Shown here: positions 23,069-31,621 of the stretch, piece by piece
Layout: each line of letters starts with the position of its first letter
Numbering within the stretch: position 1 is the stretch's first letter
IMG/VR virus record: IMGVR_UViG_3300021959_000203
Span: 1-32,815 of that record
Source of the DNA: a virus
Length of the DNA stretch: 32,815 nucleotides
Direction: 5' to 3' (one strand)
Notes under the pieces: model-generated
Database searches by the model: none
The model's input: only the letters and a program-made list of their open reading frames with translations
What the model was told of the DNA's origin: nothing
Program-made: the position numbers and the translations under genes

Positions 23069-24883
23069 CTATTCAAGATAACTAATATTATCCTCTTTTG
23101 TAATTTCTATTTTCTCTAGTAATGGGTGAGTCCAACCATGTGATACCATATAAGTATTTAGATTTTCTTCTTTTAATAATACTTCCACTACTTTTTCTTT
23201 TCCAACTTCATCTAAAGCTTGATTTACTTCGTCAAGGAAAAGAACATTGATTTGACTTCTACTAATTGAAGTCATTAACTTTCTAATTGATACTAATGTT
23301 GCAATATTTACTCTAGCTAACTCGCCGCTAGAAAGAGCAAGAATGTCAATAATATTGCCATTATCTGAGACTTCCACATTTAATTTATCGTTCTCCACTA
23401 CAAAATTGATGGCGAATCTGCCATCGCTAAACTCTGCTAGATATTCGTTTGTAAGAATTTCTAACTCTTTTACTAAAGACTCTATTTTGTATGCCAGGAG
23501 TCCGTTTGTTGAGAAAGCTTTTTTAAGTGTTTCAAGTATCGCCAATTTGCTTTCTGCACTCTCAAGTCTAGACTGAGACTCGCTAAGGTCTGTCTCAAAT
23601 TGGTCTGTTTGCTCTTGAATGATTCCAATTCTCGTATTATGTCTTTCTCTTCTAGTATTCTCATCTATGACCTCTTGAAGAGACGACCTAACAGTGGTAA
23701 TTTTTGCACGAAGTTCCGTAATCTGTTGCTCGACTTCTTCGCCATTAATTGCTTGTTCTGGGAGCGAATAGTCGATAGACCTGTAGAGGTCCTCCCACTG
23801 CTTGATATCTTTCCTTGCTTGTTTATTAATCTCATTCTCTTTCCCTATTCTATCTGTCTTGGCCTGCTGATCTATCAGCTTTTCCGTTATACTAATCAAT
23901 TTAGTACTGTGTTTGTCTAATTGACTTGTTACAAACTCTTTGTCTATCTGTTGACTACAGGTAGGACACTCAGCGTCTGTTTGTGTAGCTAGTTCTTTAT
24001 ATTTAGCTACCATACTTTCCTCATTTAGAGACTCTACTTTAAGTGTTTGTACTTGTCCTAACTCCTCTATATAAGGCTGTTCTTTTGGAAACCTTTGTAA
24101 GTTATTTTTTGCTTTGTCAAGGTCTATAGTTTTTAAGCGTTCTTTGAGATTTTCATTCAGATTTATTTTTTTATTCTTTTCCGAGATATTTTCAAAGTCT
24201 ACTTGTAAAGAACGTAAAGATTGTTCGTCTTCTTCTGACATTTTTGGTAGAATTTTCTTTTCAAGTATGGAACTATCTTCGAGAATATTATCTTTTAACC
24301 ATTTCTCAATTGTTGCAATTTTTGCATTCTCACTAGTAATTGTACTTGAAGCAACACGTACTGCCTCTTTAAATGTATCAAAGTACGCTACATAGTCATC
24401 TAACTTTAGCAAGTCAATTAAGAACTTTTTACGGTTCGTATCTGTTGCTGTTAAGAATTGTAATGAAGCGTTTGTGTTTTGGTACACTAATTGCGAAAAT
24501 GTCTTAAAATCAATACCCAGTATTTCCCCGAGTGTTTTGTAAGTGTTTGATGCTGTATGAGAACTTATATCCTCGCCATCTTTTGTTAACTTACATTTGA
24601 GGTTAGTACGCCTACTAACATCAATACTATATAAGCTATCGTCGACAGTAAAGTCGAGACTAATATCATAACCCTGGTTAACATATCTGTTTGCTATATC
24701 TGCCTTTTTAACATTCTTGCTGTTCTTGTTAAATAATACTTCTTCCAATATCAAAGGTATGGAAGATTTACCTACGCCGTTTGTTCCGACTAGTTGTGTA
24801 AGTGTATCTCTGGAAAGGTCTAACTCGTTGCCTTCGCCATATGAGAAACAATTATCCCACTTCAACTTCTGAAGAATAATCAT
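23069..24883 (-). CDS. sbcC: SbcC/Rad50-like ATPase (T4 gp46-type) subunit
   Basis: This is the ATPase of the recombination nuclease complex with SbcD. GTNGVGKSSI (Walker A, about residues 33-42), a long coiled coil with a CPTC zinc hook near residue 306, LSSGELARVNIA (ABC signature, about 515) and VLFLDEVNQALD (Walker B, about 548) are in the expected order. At 604 residues it is short against bacterial SbcC (about 1050) and similar to T4 gp46 (about 560), which means shorter coiled-coil arms. It overlaps sbcD by 32 bases. The role is probably end resection for phage recombination and degradation of host DNA. Confidence 0.93.
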   Translation of the reverse strand: MIILQKLKWDNCFSYGEGNELDLSRDTLTQLVGTNGVGKSSIPLILEEVLFNKNSKNVKKADIANRYVNQGYDISLDFTVDDSLYSIDVSRRTNLKCKLTKDGEDISSHTASNTYKTLGEILGIDFKTFSQLVYQNTNASLQFLTATDTNRKKFLIDLLKLDDYVAYFDTFKEAVRVASSTITSENAKIATIEKWLKDNILEDSSILEKKILPKMSEEDEQSLRSLQVDFENISEKNKKINLNENLKERLKTIDLDKAKNNLQRFPKEQPYIEELGQVQTLKVESLNEESMVAKYKELATQTDAECPTCSQQIDKEFVTSQLDKHSTKLISITEKLIDQQAKTDRIGKENEINKQARKDIKQWEDLYRSIDYSLPEQAINGEEVEQQITELRAKITTVRSSLQEVIDENTRRERHNTRIGIIQEQTDQFETDLSESQSRLESAESKLAILETLKKAFSTNGLLAYKIESLVKELEILTNEYLAEFSDGRFAINFVVENDKLNVEVSDNGNIIDILALSSGELARVNIATLVSIRKLMTSISRSQINVLFLDEVNQALDEVGKEKVVEVLLKEENLNTYMVSHGWTHPLLEKIEITKEDNISYLE

Positions 24884-25805
24884 TGAATACTCCTATAATG
24901 TTTTTTACTTTTTCATCGTCAAGAGACAATATCTCTTGCAAATACTTAATTAATTCGTCCGACATAGATAAGTCTCCACTCAAATCTAGTCGTGCATCAA
25001 CTTGTCTATTTACTACTTTCTTATCAAGAAGTTCTGAGTTTTTGACTTTGGCCAAATCCTGTACATCTCCTGTAACTTCGTAAATAGTGTGATGGAATTC
25101 TGTTTGTTGCATACCCGCTGGGTCTTCAATAGTCTTTCTTAGTAACTGGGGCAAGTTAAATTCATGCCATGTCCAGTCCCAATTGTCGTCTATAATTAGA
25201 TATCCAGTCTTAACTATATTTCTATGAAATGATGTAGTCATGGGGCTTCCAGGGTATACAATGTTTCGTTGAGTATTCTCGTGAGCATGTAAGTCTCCTG
25301 CAAAAACCGTCTTGAACTTATCAAATCTTTCTAGTTCTACTTCGGGCATAACATGTGGCGGTATTTCTCCACGCACATGGGTAAATAGATAATCTGCATC
25401 TATATTTTCTATACTATTTTTTCTGTGTAAATCTGCGTAAGGCAGTATACACCAGTCGTCTTTATAGTATGTTTCTGTAACCACACTTACTAGTGGGTTA
25501 AGTTGATTGGTTACTCTCTTTAAGTTATCAAAGAAAGTCTGATTCTTTCTAGTGGCTTCATGGTTGCCATCATAGATAATTGTCTCTACTGTTTGTCTTT
25601 TTACAAAGTCAAAGTACAGAGTAATCTCATCCATTGAGGGGACTCGGTCAAACAAGTCCCCGCCAATGATATGAAGAGTTACGTCATGATTATCTACAGC
25701 TTCCTGTACTTGTTGAAAGAATAACTCATAGCGAGAGCAAGCCCACGCTACAGGTACATTCTTCTGTCCAAGTTTAATATGCCAGTCTGCTGTATATAAA
25801 ATCAT
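24852..25805 (-). CDS. sbcD: SbcD/Mre11-like nuclease (T4 gp47-type) subunit
   Basis: A metallophosphoesterase nuclease that pairs with the SbcC-like ATPase. The metal-binding motifs are DWH (residues 7-9), GGDLFDR (48-54), GNHE (80-83), THVRGE (about 147) and GDLHAH (about 170). At 317 residues it matches T4 gp47 (about 340). The C-terminal part from about residue 210 would bind the ATPase coiled-coil base. It starts within an ATGA overlap with the single-strand-binding-like gene and runs 32 bases into sbcC, so the stoichiometry of the complex is probably coupled at translation. Confidence 0.93.
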   Translation of the reverse strand: MILYTADWHIKLGQKNVPVAWACSRYELFFQQVQEAVDNHDVTLHIIGGDLFDRVPSMDEITLYFDFVKRQTVETIIYDGNHEATRKNQTFFDNLKRVTNQLNPLVSVVTETYYKDDWCILPYADLHRKNSIENIDADYLFTHVRGEIPPHVMPEVELERFDKFKTVFAGDLHAHENTQRNIVYPGSPMTTSFHRNIVKTGYLIIDDNWDWTWHEFNLPQLLRKTIEDPAGMQQTEFHHTIYEVTGDVQDLAKVKNSELLDKKVVNRQVDARLDLSGDLSMSDELIKYLQEILSLDDEKVKNIIGVFNDYSSEVEVG

Positions 25806-26437
25806 GAAACGTCAAACTCGCTAGATATATCTTCTGATACTTCCCCGCCTTCTTGATTAGTGACTCTTCTAAGTAATTCTAACTGCGCATCTGCAGTAGG
25901 TCTTACAAGAATTTCATCCATAGACTTAAGTCCTGAAGTCAATTCTTTTTCCCAGTCTTCCAATTCTCTCGGCTTACATTTTAAAACTGCTAGTTGATAT
26001 TCTACGTTGAACACCTGTGGACCAGTTTTCTTTCTTTTGAAATGAATGTCATAACCAGTAACTGGATCGGTTGGGTCTCCCAACTCTTCCATAGCTACTA
26101 TAACTTGGTCGAATAACTTTCTTTTTAAATTAAGAACTTTTATAGATTTATCGGCGTAGTCGATGCACTGAACGGCATAACTCCATCCACATTTTAAATC
26201 AGGGTAAAAGTCTCGAACATGGTCATGTTCTACATTGTTAAAGGTTTCCGCATTTCTATCAAAAGATAGACACTCCATAGGAATGTTTTTACCGTTTTCC
26301 CCTTTAATCCAATACACATATCTAGGTAATAGGTCACCCACCAGTCTTACATGATGGTCTTCTTTACCTGCGTAGTTATATGTTTCTATTTTATTTTTTT
26401 GGGCAGAGCCCTTTGTTGTATTAAAGCCTATAGCCAT
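25802..26437 (-). CDS. Single-stranded DNA-binding protein-like, 211 aa
   Basis: The region VRLVGDLLPRYVYWIKGENG, then LNLKRKLFDQVIVAMEELGD, PTDPVTGYDIHFKRKKTGPQ and FNVEYQLAVLKCKPREL has the layout of gp32-like binding proteins of marine phages. The C-terminus is acidic (GGEVSEDISSEFDVS), as expected of SSB tails that recruit partners. The cysteines are few, so a zinc site like T4 gp32's is not evident. It lies between a 130-residue unknown (two-base gap) and sbcD (ATGA overlap), an appropriate place among replication genes. A different OB-fold DNA-binding protein is the main alternative. Confidence 0.65.
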   Translation of the reverse strand: MAIGFNTTKGSAQKNKIETYNYAGKEDHHVRLVGDLLPRYVYWIKGENGKNIPMECLSFDRNAETFNNVEHDHVRDFYPDLKCGWSYAVQCIDYADKSIKVLNLKRKLFDQVIVAMEELGDPTDPVTGYDIHFKRKKTGPQVFNVEYQLAVLKCKPRELEDWEKELTSGLKSMDEILVRPTADAQLELLRRVTNQEGGEVSEDISSEFDVS

Positions 26438-26439
26438 AA

Positions 26440-26832
26440 TTATTTCTCCATTGTCTCCTCAAACATAAAGGTAATCCGACCTTCCTTTATATCGAGCAGT
26501 CTGTTATTTTTTATAATTTCGTCTGATATCGGTGATAGCAGACATTCTAGTGTGGTGTCTTTAGTATTTACATAGTTGTGATAATTGCGAAAGGATGCGA
26601 CACCTGCATACTCTGCAACTTCTCTATCACTAAATGTACGTCCAACTTCGAGTAAATCTTTCGGATTTAGAAGATATGACTCTCCGCCGAAGCGATGCTG
26701 ATAAAACTCAAATGTTTTATCATAGTAATTTTTTGGTTGAATCTTATAAGTAATTATACGAAGTATTTGTATTATCTTACCAATATCTCCTTTGCTTACT
26801 TTTATTATCTTATTCCAATTAAATAGTAACAT
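26440..26832 (-). CDS. Hypothetical protein, 130 aa, start site uncertain
   Basis: No family is recognised. The N-terminal third is basic and rich in Ile and Lys; the rest is polar with some aromatics (FRNYHNYVNT) and an EE-rich end. The only in-frame start is the ATG at 26832, but this ATG lies directly after the -10 of the promoter at 26833-26861, so a message begun there would start near 26826 and miss it. The gene therefore needs either read-through from the glycosyltransferase upstream (25 bases away) or an unusual start such as the ATT or ATA codons after the AAAGGAG at about 26791. It ends two bases before the ssb-like gene. Confidence 0.55.
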   Translation of the reverse strand: MLLFNWNKIIKVSKGDIGKIIQILRIITYKIQPKNYYDKTFEFYQHRFGGESYLLNPKDLLEVGRTFSDREVAEYAGVASFRNYHNYVNTKDTTLECLLSPISDEIIKNNRLLDIKEGRITFMFEETMEK

Positions 26833-26861
26833 ATTATAACAAAAATTCCGACTTGTGTCAA
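26833..26861 (-). promoter_or_regulatory. Consensus sigma-70 promoter with extended -10
   Basis: On the minus strand TTGACA (26861-26856), 17 bases, then TATAAT (26838-26833) with TGT before the -10. The upstream 17 bases AAAATAGTTCTTGACAC are identical to those of the + strand promoter at 3198. The -35 includes the TGA stop of the upstream glycosyltransferase, and the -10 abuts the ATG at 26832. It should drive the ssb-sbcD-sbcC group. Confidence 0.9.
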
Positions 26862-27754
26862 GAACTATTTTCCTCTGGTCTATTATTACCTGATGTTTTA
26901 GTTCTTCTTAGCTCTTCTGCTGTTGTATGGTCTATACTAGCATGAACTCCTGCATTTGCCATTTCTATTAAATTTCCTTTATAGATATAACTTCCTGTAT
27001 GAGTTAAGTTTATAAATGGAAGAGTATAAATATTAATACCTAACGTTCTAGCATTAGCACAAAACATATAATCTTCACTTAGATATCTATTTTCCTCATT
27101 AATTACACAATCGAAGAAAGCAGTTATTTGCTCAGAGCTTATACCTTCTCTTATATGGTCAGGAGTGTACTTTCTGTCTGGCATTACTGCTTCCATTTCT
27201 TCAAACACACTTCTATGAATCATCATAAAACCTGTACCTGCTTCTTTAATTTGTACTGGTTCGTACACTGGAACTTCATCATTCTCATATATGCCAGGAA
27301 GAGGGTTAAATACCATATCTCCTGCTACCTGCTCTAAACCCGCTGGGTTGTTATCATATGCTCCTGACTTAGCGGCATGCAATACTTTCTCCCATGCTAT
27401 AGCTTTTTTAGGGTACATTGCTGTAAGTATTCTATATTTCTCAGGCTGTTCTACCATTAAATGAAACATATATAATAAATCCTGGTCTTCCCATGATATA
27501 TCACTATCAATAAATAATAAGTACTCAGAGTCTGACTTTAAAAAGTTTGCTACTGCATAGTTTCTAGCCCTTGTTATGAGACTTTCATTAAATAAATAAT
27601 ATAATTGTAACTGTAATCCGTGTTTTGCAGCAGTACCAATAGTCTGTGCTAAACTTCTTGTATACATGCCATGACACATTCCGCCATACATAGGAGTTGC
27701 CAAAAATATCTTTGACCTTCTCATTTTTTCTATGTTTAATTGTATTTCCTTCAT
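26858..27754 (-). CDS. GT-A glycosyltransferase of phage type, 298 aa
   Basis: SKIFLATPMYGGMCHGMYTR, NESLITRARNYAVANFLKS, then LLFIDSDISW (DSD at residues 83-85) are hallmarks of a GT-A-fold enzyme common in cyanophages and marine myoviruses. GTGFMMIHRSVFEEM and SEDYMFCANARTLG supply the usual middle and C-terminal elements. The substrate is unknown; candidates are phage DNA bases, virion proteins or host polysaccharide. The ATG lies in an ATGA overlap with the helicase gene upstream. An internal ATG at codon 11 is possible but has no ribosome site. Confidence 0.85.
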   Translation of the reverse strand: MKEIQLNIEKMRRSKIFLATPMYGGMCHGMYTRSLAQTIGTAAKHGLQLQLYYLFNESLITRARNYAVANFLKSDSEYLLFIDSDISWEDQDLLYMFHLMVEQPEKYRILTAMYPKKAIAWEKVLHAAKSGAYDNNPAGLEQVAGDMVFNPLPGIYENDEVPVYEPVQIKEAGTGFMMIHRSVFEEMEAVMPDRKYTPDHIREGISSEQITAFFDCVINEENRYLSEDYMFCANARTLGINIYTLPFINLTHTGSYIYKGNLIEMANAGVHASIDHTTAEELRRTKTSGNNRPEENSS

Positions 27755-29034
27755 AGTATTTTTACCTCGTAATCTTGTTTTAAATAGTAACCCATTCTAG
27801 CGTTTGCTTGACGAGTTGCTGTTTTGCCTTTTAAATGTATATCCACAATAATAGGCTGTGGTTTGCCTTCTACTTTTCGTATAACTCTACCTACTAACTG
27901 TGTGAGTAGAGGTTCATTGTTTACTGGTGTACCTAGTACTAAACAACTTAATTCATTTAGTGATATGCCTTCAGAGAAAATAGACTGTGTACCGAATAAT
28001 ATATTCTTTCCTTCTTGTTTTATTAATTGCATTGTATCTTCTCTTTCTTTGAAATCCATATCTCCTGTAATTGATACTGCATTATCCCCTACTAATCTAG
28101 CACATGCTTTTAGAAACATTACTCTATCAGAAACAACCAATACGTTATGTCCTAGAGCTGCATACTTAGAGGCTATCATTGCAACACTATGCACATACTC
28201 TTCTTTGTATGCTAAGTCATTGATTCTTTCTGCCCATGGTGTAAATGAACCATCTAGAAATCTAATATCTGATTTGACTATATGTATACAGGGAATAAGA
28301 TAATTTTCTTTAGGCGGTTTAAAAACATTATGTCCAAAGTAGTCTCTAAAAACTACATGCCTTCCATCTTTTCTCTCTAATGTTCCTGTCAACCCTACCT
28401 TATATCTAGAAGGCATTTCATCTATAATTCTAGTAAAAGTAGGACTACTAACATGATGCATTTCATCTAAAATCAGTGTTCCGAATTCTTGTTTTATGTC
28501 GTCCATTTTTCGGTATAAACTCTGAATATTCCCAATAACTATAGGAGCGTCAATATTAAAGTCTCCACTACCTATTCTGCCTGGTTTAATTCCAAAGCAT
28601 TTTTCTACTTCTTTTTCCCACTGATTACGTAAGTTAGTAGTATGAGTAACAACTAATGTTTTCTGACCAAGCTTCGCTGCGATAGCTAAACCTGTAAATG
28701 TCTTTCCCCAACTTACCCAAGCGTTAACTATTGCGTTGTCTTCAATCTCATCATAAACCCTCTTTTGGCTTGGTCGTAAATCAAACTTAAATTTTGCATG
28801 TTCTATAGGCGAGGTAACTCTCTTGTCGATTATTTCGTAATCATCTGGTATTAAATCTATTCTTCCCATAGGTATAGAAATCAAACCTTCTTTTATAAAA
28901 CGAATTGTTTTAAAAACTAAAGGAGGGTCAGAAGGTATACGTGGAGCAATAGTATAAGTCAACTCTTTTTCGATAGAATTATGTAACTCTTTAGTTACAC
29001 TCATATATATTCTGTTACTTAGAACTGCTTTCAT
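27751..29034 (-). CDS. SF2 DNA helicase (XPB/UvsW-like), 427 aa
   Basis: Superfamily 2 helicase motifs run in order: LRPSQ (86-90, Q-like), WVSWGKT (Walker A, 106-112), VVTHTTNLRNQWEKE, LILDEMHH (motif II, DEMH at 190-193), GLTGTLERKDG (motif III) and QLVGRVIRK (motif VI, 379-387). The overall build is like T4 UvsW and XPB-type helicases, which unwind branched DNA and drive recombination-dependent replication. A GAGGA ribosome site lies nine bases before the ATG. It overlaps the cytidylyltransferase gene by 20 bases and the glycosyltransferase by four. The Walker A (SWGKT) is slightly unusual but keeps GKT. Confidence 0.9.
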   Translation of the reverse strand: MKAVLSNRIYMSVTKELHNSIEKELTYTIAPRIPSDPPLVFKTIRFIKEGLISIPMGRIDLIPDDYEIIDKRVTSPIEHAKFKFDLRPSQKRVYDEIEDNAIVNAWVSWGKTFTGLAIAAKLGQKTLVVTHTTNLRNQWEKEVEKCFGIKPGRIGSGDFNIDAPIVIGNIQSLYRKMDDIKQEFGTLILDEMHHVSSPTFTRIIDEMPSRYKVGLTGTLERKDGRHVVFRDYFGHNVFKPPKENYLIPCIHIVKSDIRFLDGSFTPWAERINDLAYKEEYVHSVAMIASKYAALGHNVLVVSDRVMFLKACARLVGDNAVSITGDMDFKEREDTMQLIKQEGKNILFGTQSIFSEGISLNELSCLVLGTPVNNEPLLTQLVGRVIRKVEGKPQPIIVDIHLKGKTATRQANARMGYYLKQDYEVKIL

Positions 29035-29431
29035 TTATCTTGTTCCTCAAACTCGTACTAGAAAAAGAATGAGCTCTACTAGTGTAAAAAATCTCATGTA
29101 ATCCTTTTCCTGTAAAATGTTTGTCTGTCCAATCTTCTCCAACAAATCGAAGGTGTATTGGTGTTGCTTCTAGTAAATCTAAAAGACTTTGTTCTGTATC
29201 ATAGGGTATAATCTCGTCAATATACTTTACTGCTCTTAGCTGTATATATCTTTCAAACACTGATTGTACAGGTTGATTCTTCTCTTGTCTATCAATACTA
29301 GGGTCTGTTTGTAGCCCTACTATTAAATGAGTACAGTTATCCTTTGCTTCTTTGAGCATTACTATGTGTCCTGCATGTAGCAAGTCAAATGCTCCACAAG
29401 TAAACCCTATTGTTTTGTCCATTTTCGCCAT
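29015..29431 (-). CDS. Cytidylyltransferase-like nucleotidyltransferase (TagD/RfaE type), 138 aa
   Basis: GFTCGAFDLLHAGHIVMLKE holds the HAGH nucleotide-binding motif of the cytidylyltransferase fold, VFERYIQLRAVKYIDEI the central helix, and SSTSLRNK the closing motif of the class. Relatives make CDP-glycerol, CDP-ethanolamine or ADP-heptose, so an activated head group for a glycan or lipid is likely. The product cannot be named from sequence. It overlaps asparagine synthetase by 25 bases and the helicase by 20. Start alternatives at codon 4 change little. Confidence 0.85.
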   Translation of the reverse strand: MAKMDKTIGFTCGAFDLLHAGHIVMLKEAKDNCTHLIVGLQTDPSIDRQEKNQPVQSVFERYIQLRAVKYIDEIIPYDTEQSLLDLLEATPIHLRFVGEDWTDKHFTGKGLHEIFYTSRAHSFSSTSLRNKINESSSK

Positions 29432-30921
29432 ATTTTTTGATTGTGTATTTGATTCATCTTAGAGTTGTTATCCCAAGGACTAGACCATCCACATTTTTTC
29501 TTTCTATCTTGTATATGTTTAGGTATATAATCTTTCATTATTACTCTTAGTAAGTACTTATAAGTGCCTGTAACGTAGTCTTTATGTAGTTTCATTTTAG
29601 TTTTTCCCTCAAATTCATACACATATCTAGCAAATTCTTGAGTTAAAAATACAGGTCTACTTTCCATACCAAATAACCCGCAAGTCTGGTCAGCGGCTAA
29701 AACATTATTTTCACTTGTTATCATTAAGTCCATAAATAAAGTAGAATTGAATCCGTCTTTATCTCCTTTAAATATTTCTTTACGAACCCAAGACTGATTC
29801 TCACAAAAGCCTTTTATCCATTTAGCATTGTACCCTTTTGTAAATCTTTTGGAGTGATGTTGATACCCACTAAAAAACTCGTCTGCACTATCCCCTGTCA
29901 GTACAACTTTACACCCATCTTCAGATGCTGCTTTTGCAAGTGCATATCTAGGAGCTCTTCTATTATTATCATTCCATAGATAATTATTTTTCTCCATCCA
30001 TGCTCTGCCGTACTCATCTCTTTGTTTTCTAGTTAGAGTTACTACTTTGTAAGGAACATTCCACTCTTTACAAGTCTTTATTGCAAGAGCGGCTTCATTG
30101 GCAAATATGTCTTGTCTATACTCTACTCCTTCTTCCTCTGAATATGCACAAATGTATGCAGTTAAGTCTAACCCCATATCTTTAACTACACCCAAAGCAC
30201 AGGTACTGTCTAGTCCTCCACTTAAAAATATAGCTGTTTTTTGTTTATTTTTTGCTACTTTTTGTATTCCCTTTACAAGTTCATGTTTAAACTGTTCCTC
30301 TACAAAGGGATTATTTTTTACTCTATATCCTGACCATAAATTATCACCTCTTTTTAATACACATTTCTTTGTGTCATAATGATAAAGCTGCCCTGGTTCT
30401 ACTTTTCTTATACCCTTGAAAGGTGAGTCTGAACCTGACCAAATAGGATTAGATAAAAACTTTTTATTAAGTTCTTTAGGTTTCGCACCAACAAAACTAG
30501 CAAGACTTGTACTTACTGATATTCCTCCATTGTCGCTTTTTATCCATAAAGGTTTTGCCCCAAAATGGTCTCTAACAATGTCACATATGCCTGTCTTGTA
30601 GTCCATAAAACAAAAAGAACCATGCCAATTTCCGAACTCTATAAACTTGAAACCATACTTCTCGTAGCCTTCAGCTAGGAATTTAGTATCGTTGGGTATA
30701 TTAGAGTCATACATTTCTCCATTGAATACCATTATGTTGCCCTTCTTAGTTATATAAGGTTGTACCTCATTTTCTCCTGATATGTCTAATAGTACATGCG
30801 CAAAAGTTAAATCGTGCATATACCTTATAGTTTCACCACGAGCATCGGGACCTCTAAATCTCTGTGCGTCAATGTATTTATCAGCTAAATTGTTTTCAGT
30901 TGTTACAACAAAACCGCACAT
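29407..30921 (-). CDS. asnB: Glutamine-hydrolysing asparagine synthetase-like amidotransferase
   Basis: The ATG at 30921 was chosen instead of the longer frame from 30975 because it places Cys2 (MCGF) as the N-terminal nucleophile that must be exposed, has a GGAG ribosome site and forms a TAATG overlap with the gene upstream. The amidotransferase domain has RFRGPDARGE (21-30), VFNGEMYD and RDHFGAKPLW. The synthetase domain has the ATP loop FLSGGLDST (232-240) and LTGDSADEFFSGY (341-353). At 504 residues it is near normal length. It could make asparagine or amidate a sugar or other carboxyl compound, as AsnB-like enzymes in polysaccharide loci do; the neighbouring cytidylyltransferase favours the second use. 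Confidence 0.9.
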   Translation of the reverse strand: MCGFVVTTENNLADKYIDAQRFRGPDARGETIRYMHDLTFAHVLLDISGENEVQPYITKKGNIMVFNGEMYDSNIPNDTKFLAEGYEKYGFKFIEFGNWHGSFCFMDYKTGICDIVRDHFGAKPLWIKSDNGGISVSTSLASFVGAKPKELNKKFLSNPIWSGSDSPFKGIRKVEPGQLYHYDTKKCVLKRGDNLWSGYRVKNNPFVEEQFKHELVKGIQKVAKNKQKTAIFLSGGLDSTCALGVVKDMGLDLTAYICAYSEEEGVEYRQDIFANEAALAIKTCKEWNVPYKVVTLTRKQRDEYGRAWMEKNNYLWNDNNRRAPRYALAKAASEDGCKVVLTGDSADEFFSGYQHHSKRFTKGYNAKWIKGFCENQSWVRKEIFKGDKDGFNSTLFMDLMITSENNVLAADQTCGLFGMESRPVFLTQEFARYVYEFEGKTKMKLHKDYVTGTYKYLLRVIMKDYIPKHIQDRKKKCGWSSPWDNNSKMNQIHNQKIWRKWTKQ

Positions 30922-31172
30922 TAATACTTTCTCCAGTCTATAATTGTATCTTCTCTTATGTCTGCCCATTTGCAAAATTCAACATCAAACATAAGTATTC
31001 TACCACCTAGTTTGTCTCCGTCATTTAACGCACGTGCATCCATACCTCTAGTATTTTCAGGTACTAAAGTCATCTCTCTTTCTTTTGTTTCTCCTGTTCT
31101 TAGGTCTTCATACTGTACTAGTACTATTCCTTCTTCCAGTGCTTTTACCATTTTGTCTAAATCTTGCGCCAT
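30921..31172 (-). CDS. Small SH3-like protein (DUF2693-like), 83 aa
   Basis: The pattern VLVQYEDLRTGETKEREMTL, DKLGGRILMFDVEF and the ending TIIDWRKY is that of a small phage protein with an SH3-like barrel (strands then 'D---WR-'). I associate this with the DUF2693-type group seen in many tailed phages, with no known activity. An AAAGGA ribosome site lies ten bases before the ATG. It overlaps the 154-residue gene upstream by 16 bases and asnB by one (TAATG). A transcription or host takeover role has been proposed for similar small early proteins, but nothing here shows it. Confidence 0.6.
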   Translation of the reverse strand: MAQDLDKMVKALEEGIVLVQYEDLRTGETKEREMTLVPENTRGMDARALNDGDKLGGRILMFDVEFCKWADIREDTIIDWRKY

Positions 31173-31621
31173 GTATCTTTTTTCCTTTCTTCAGCAAACT
31201 CCCATATAGCATAAGGTAATCCTTTTTTGTATAGAATACCTGCCCATGTTTGTTCAACTCTTGGTGGTCTAGCAATAGCAAAAGGAAAAGGAACATCCTT
31301 AATCCATACTACTGTTGCCACGTCTTTTTTAATAATTTTTTTAATCTTGTGATACTTTAAAGGTGCTGTATCAAGCTTTTCATTATAGAAGTAACATCCG
31401 TTAGAATCTACAAAATGTTTTCCTCTGTGTTTTAACATTGCTACTTCATCATCACATTGGTACTTAAGAGGATATATACTCTTCATTGGAGTCTGTAATC
31501 TTCTTATACCTAGTGTTTCTCCTAGCATATTTCTATCATCAATAACTTGGTCGTTAAGCCACAATAGATTATCCTGTTCTTCAGGTTCTTCATGTATTAC
31601 ATAAACTGGATATTTAATCAT
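31157..31621 (-). CDS. Hypothetical protein, 154 aa
   Basis: No family is recognised. It is a soluble, charged protein with an aromatic core (GKHFVDSNGCYFYNEKLD, VVWIKDVPFPFAIARPPR), a possible small beta domain in residues 60-125 and a helical basic end (EFAEERKKDTWRK). No signal peptide or membrane helix is seen. It overlaps the SH3-like gene by 16 bases and the 162-residue gene upstream by eight, so it belongs to the same message as the polymerase. Position suggests a replication accessory or early host-interaction role, which is inference. Confidence 0.5.
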   Translation of the reverse strand: MIKYPVYVIHEEPEEQDNLLWLNDQVIDDRNMLGETLGIRRLQTPMKSIYPLKYQCDDEVAMLKHRGKHFVDSNGCYFYNEKLDTAPLKYHKIKKIIKKDVATVVWIKDVPFPFAIARPPRVEQTWAGILYKKGLPYAIWEFAEERKKDTWRKI

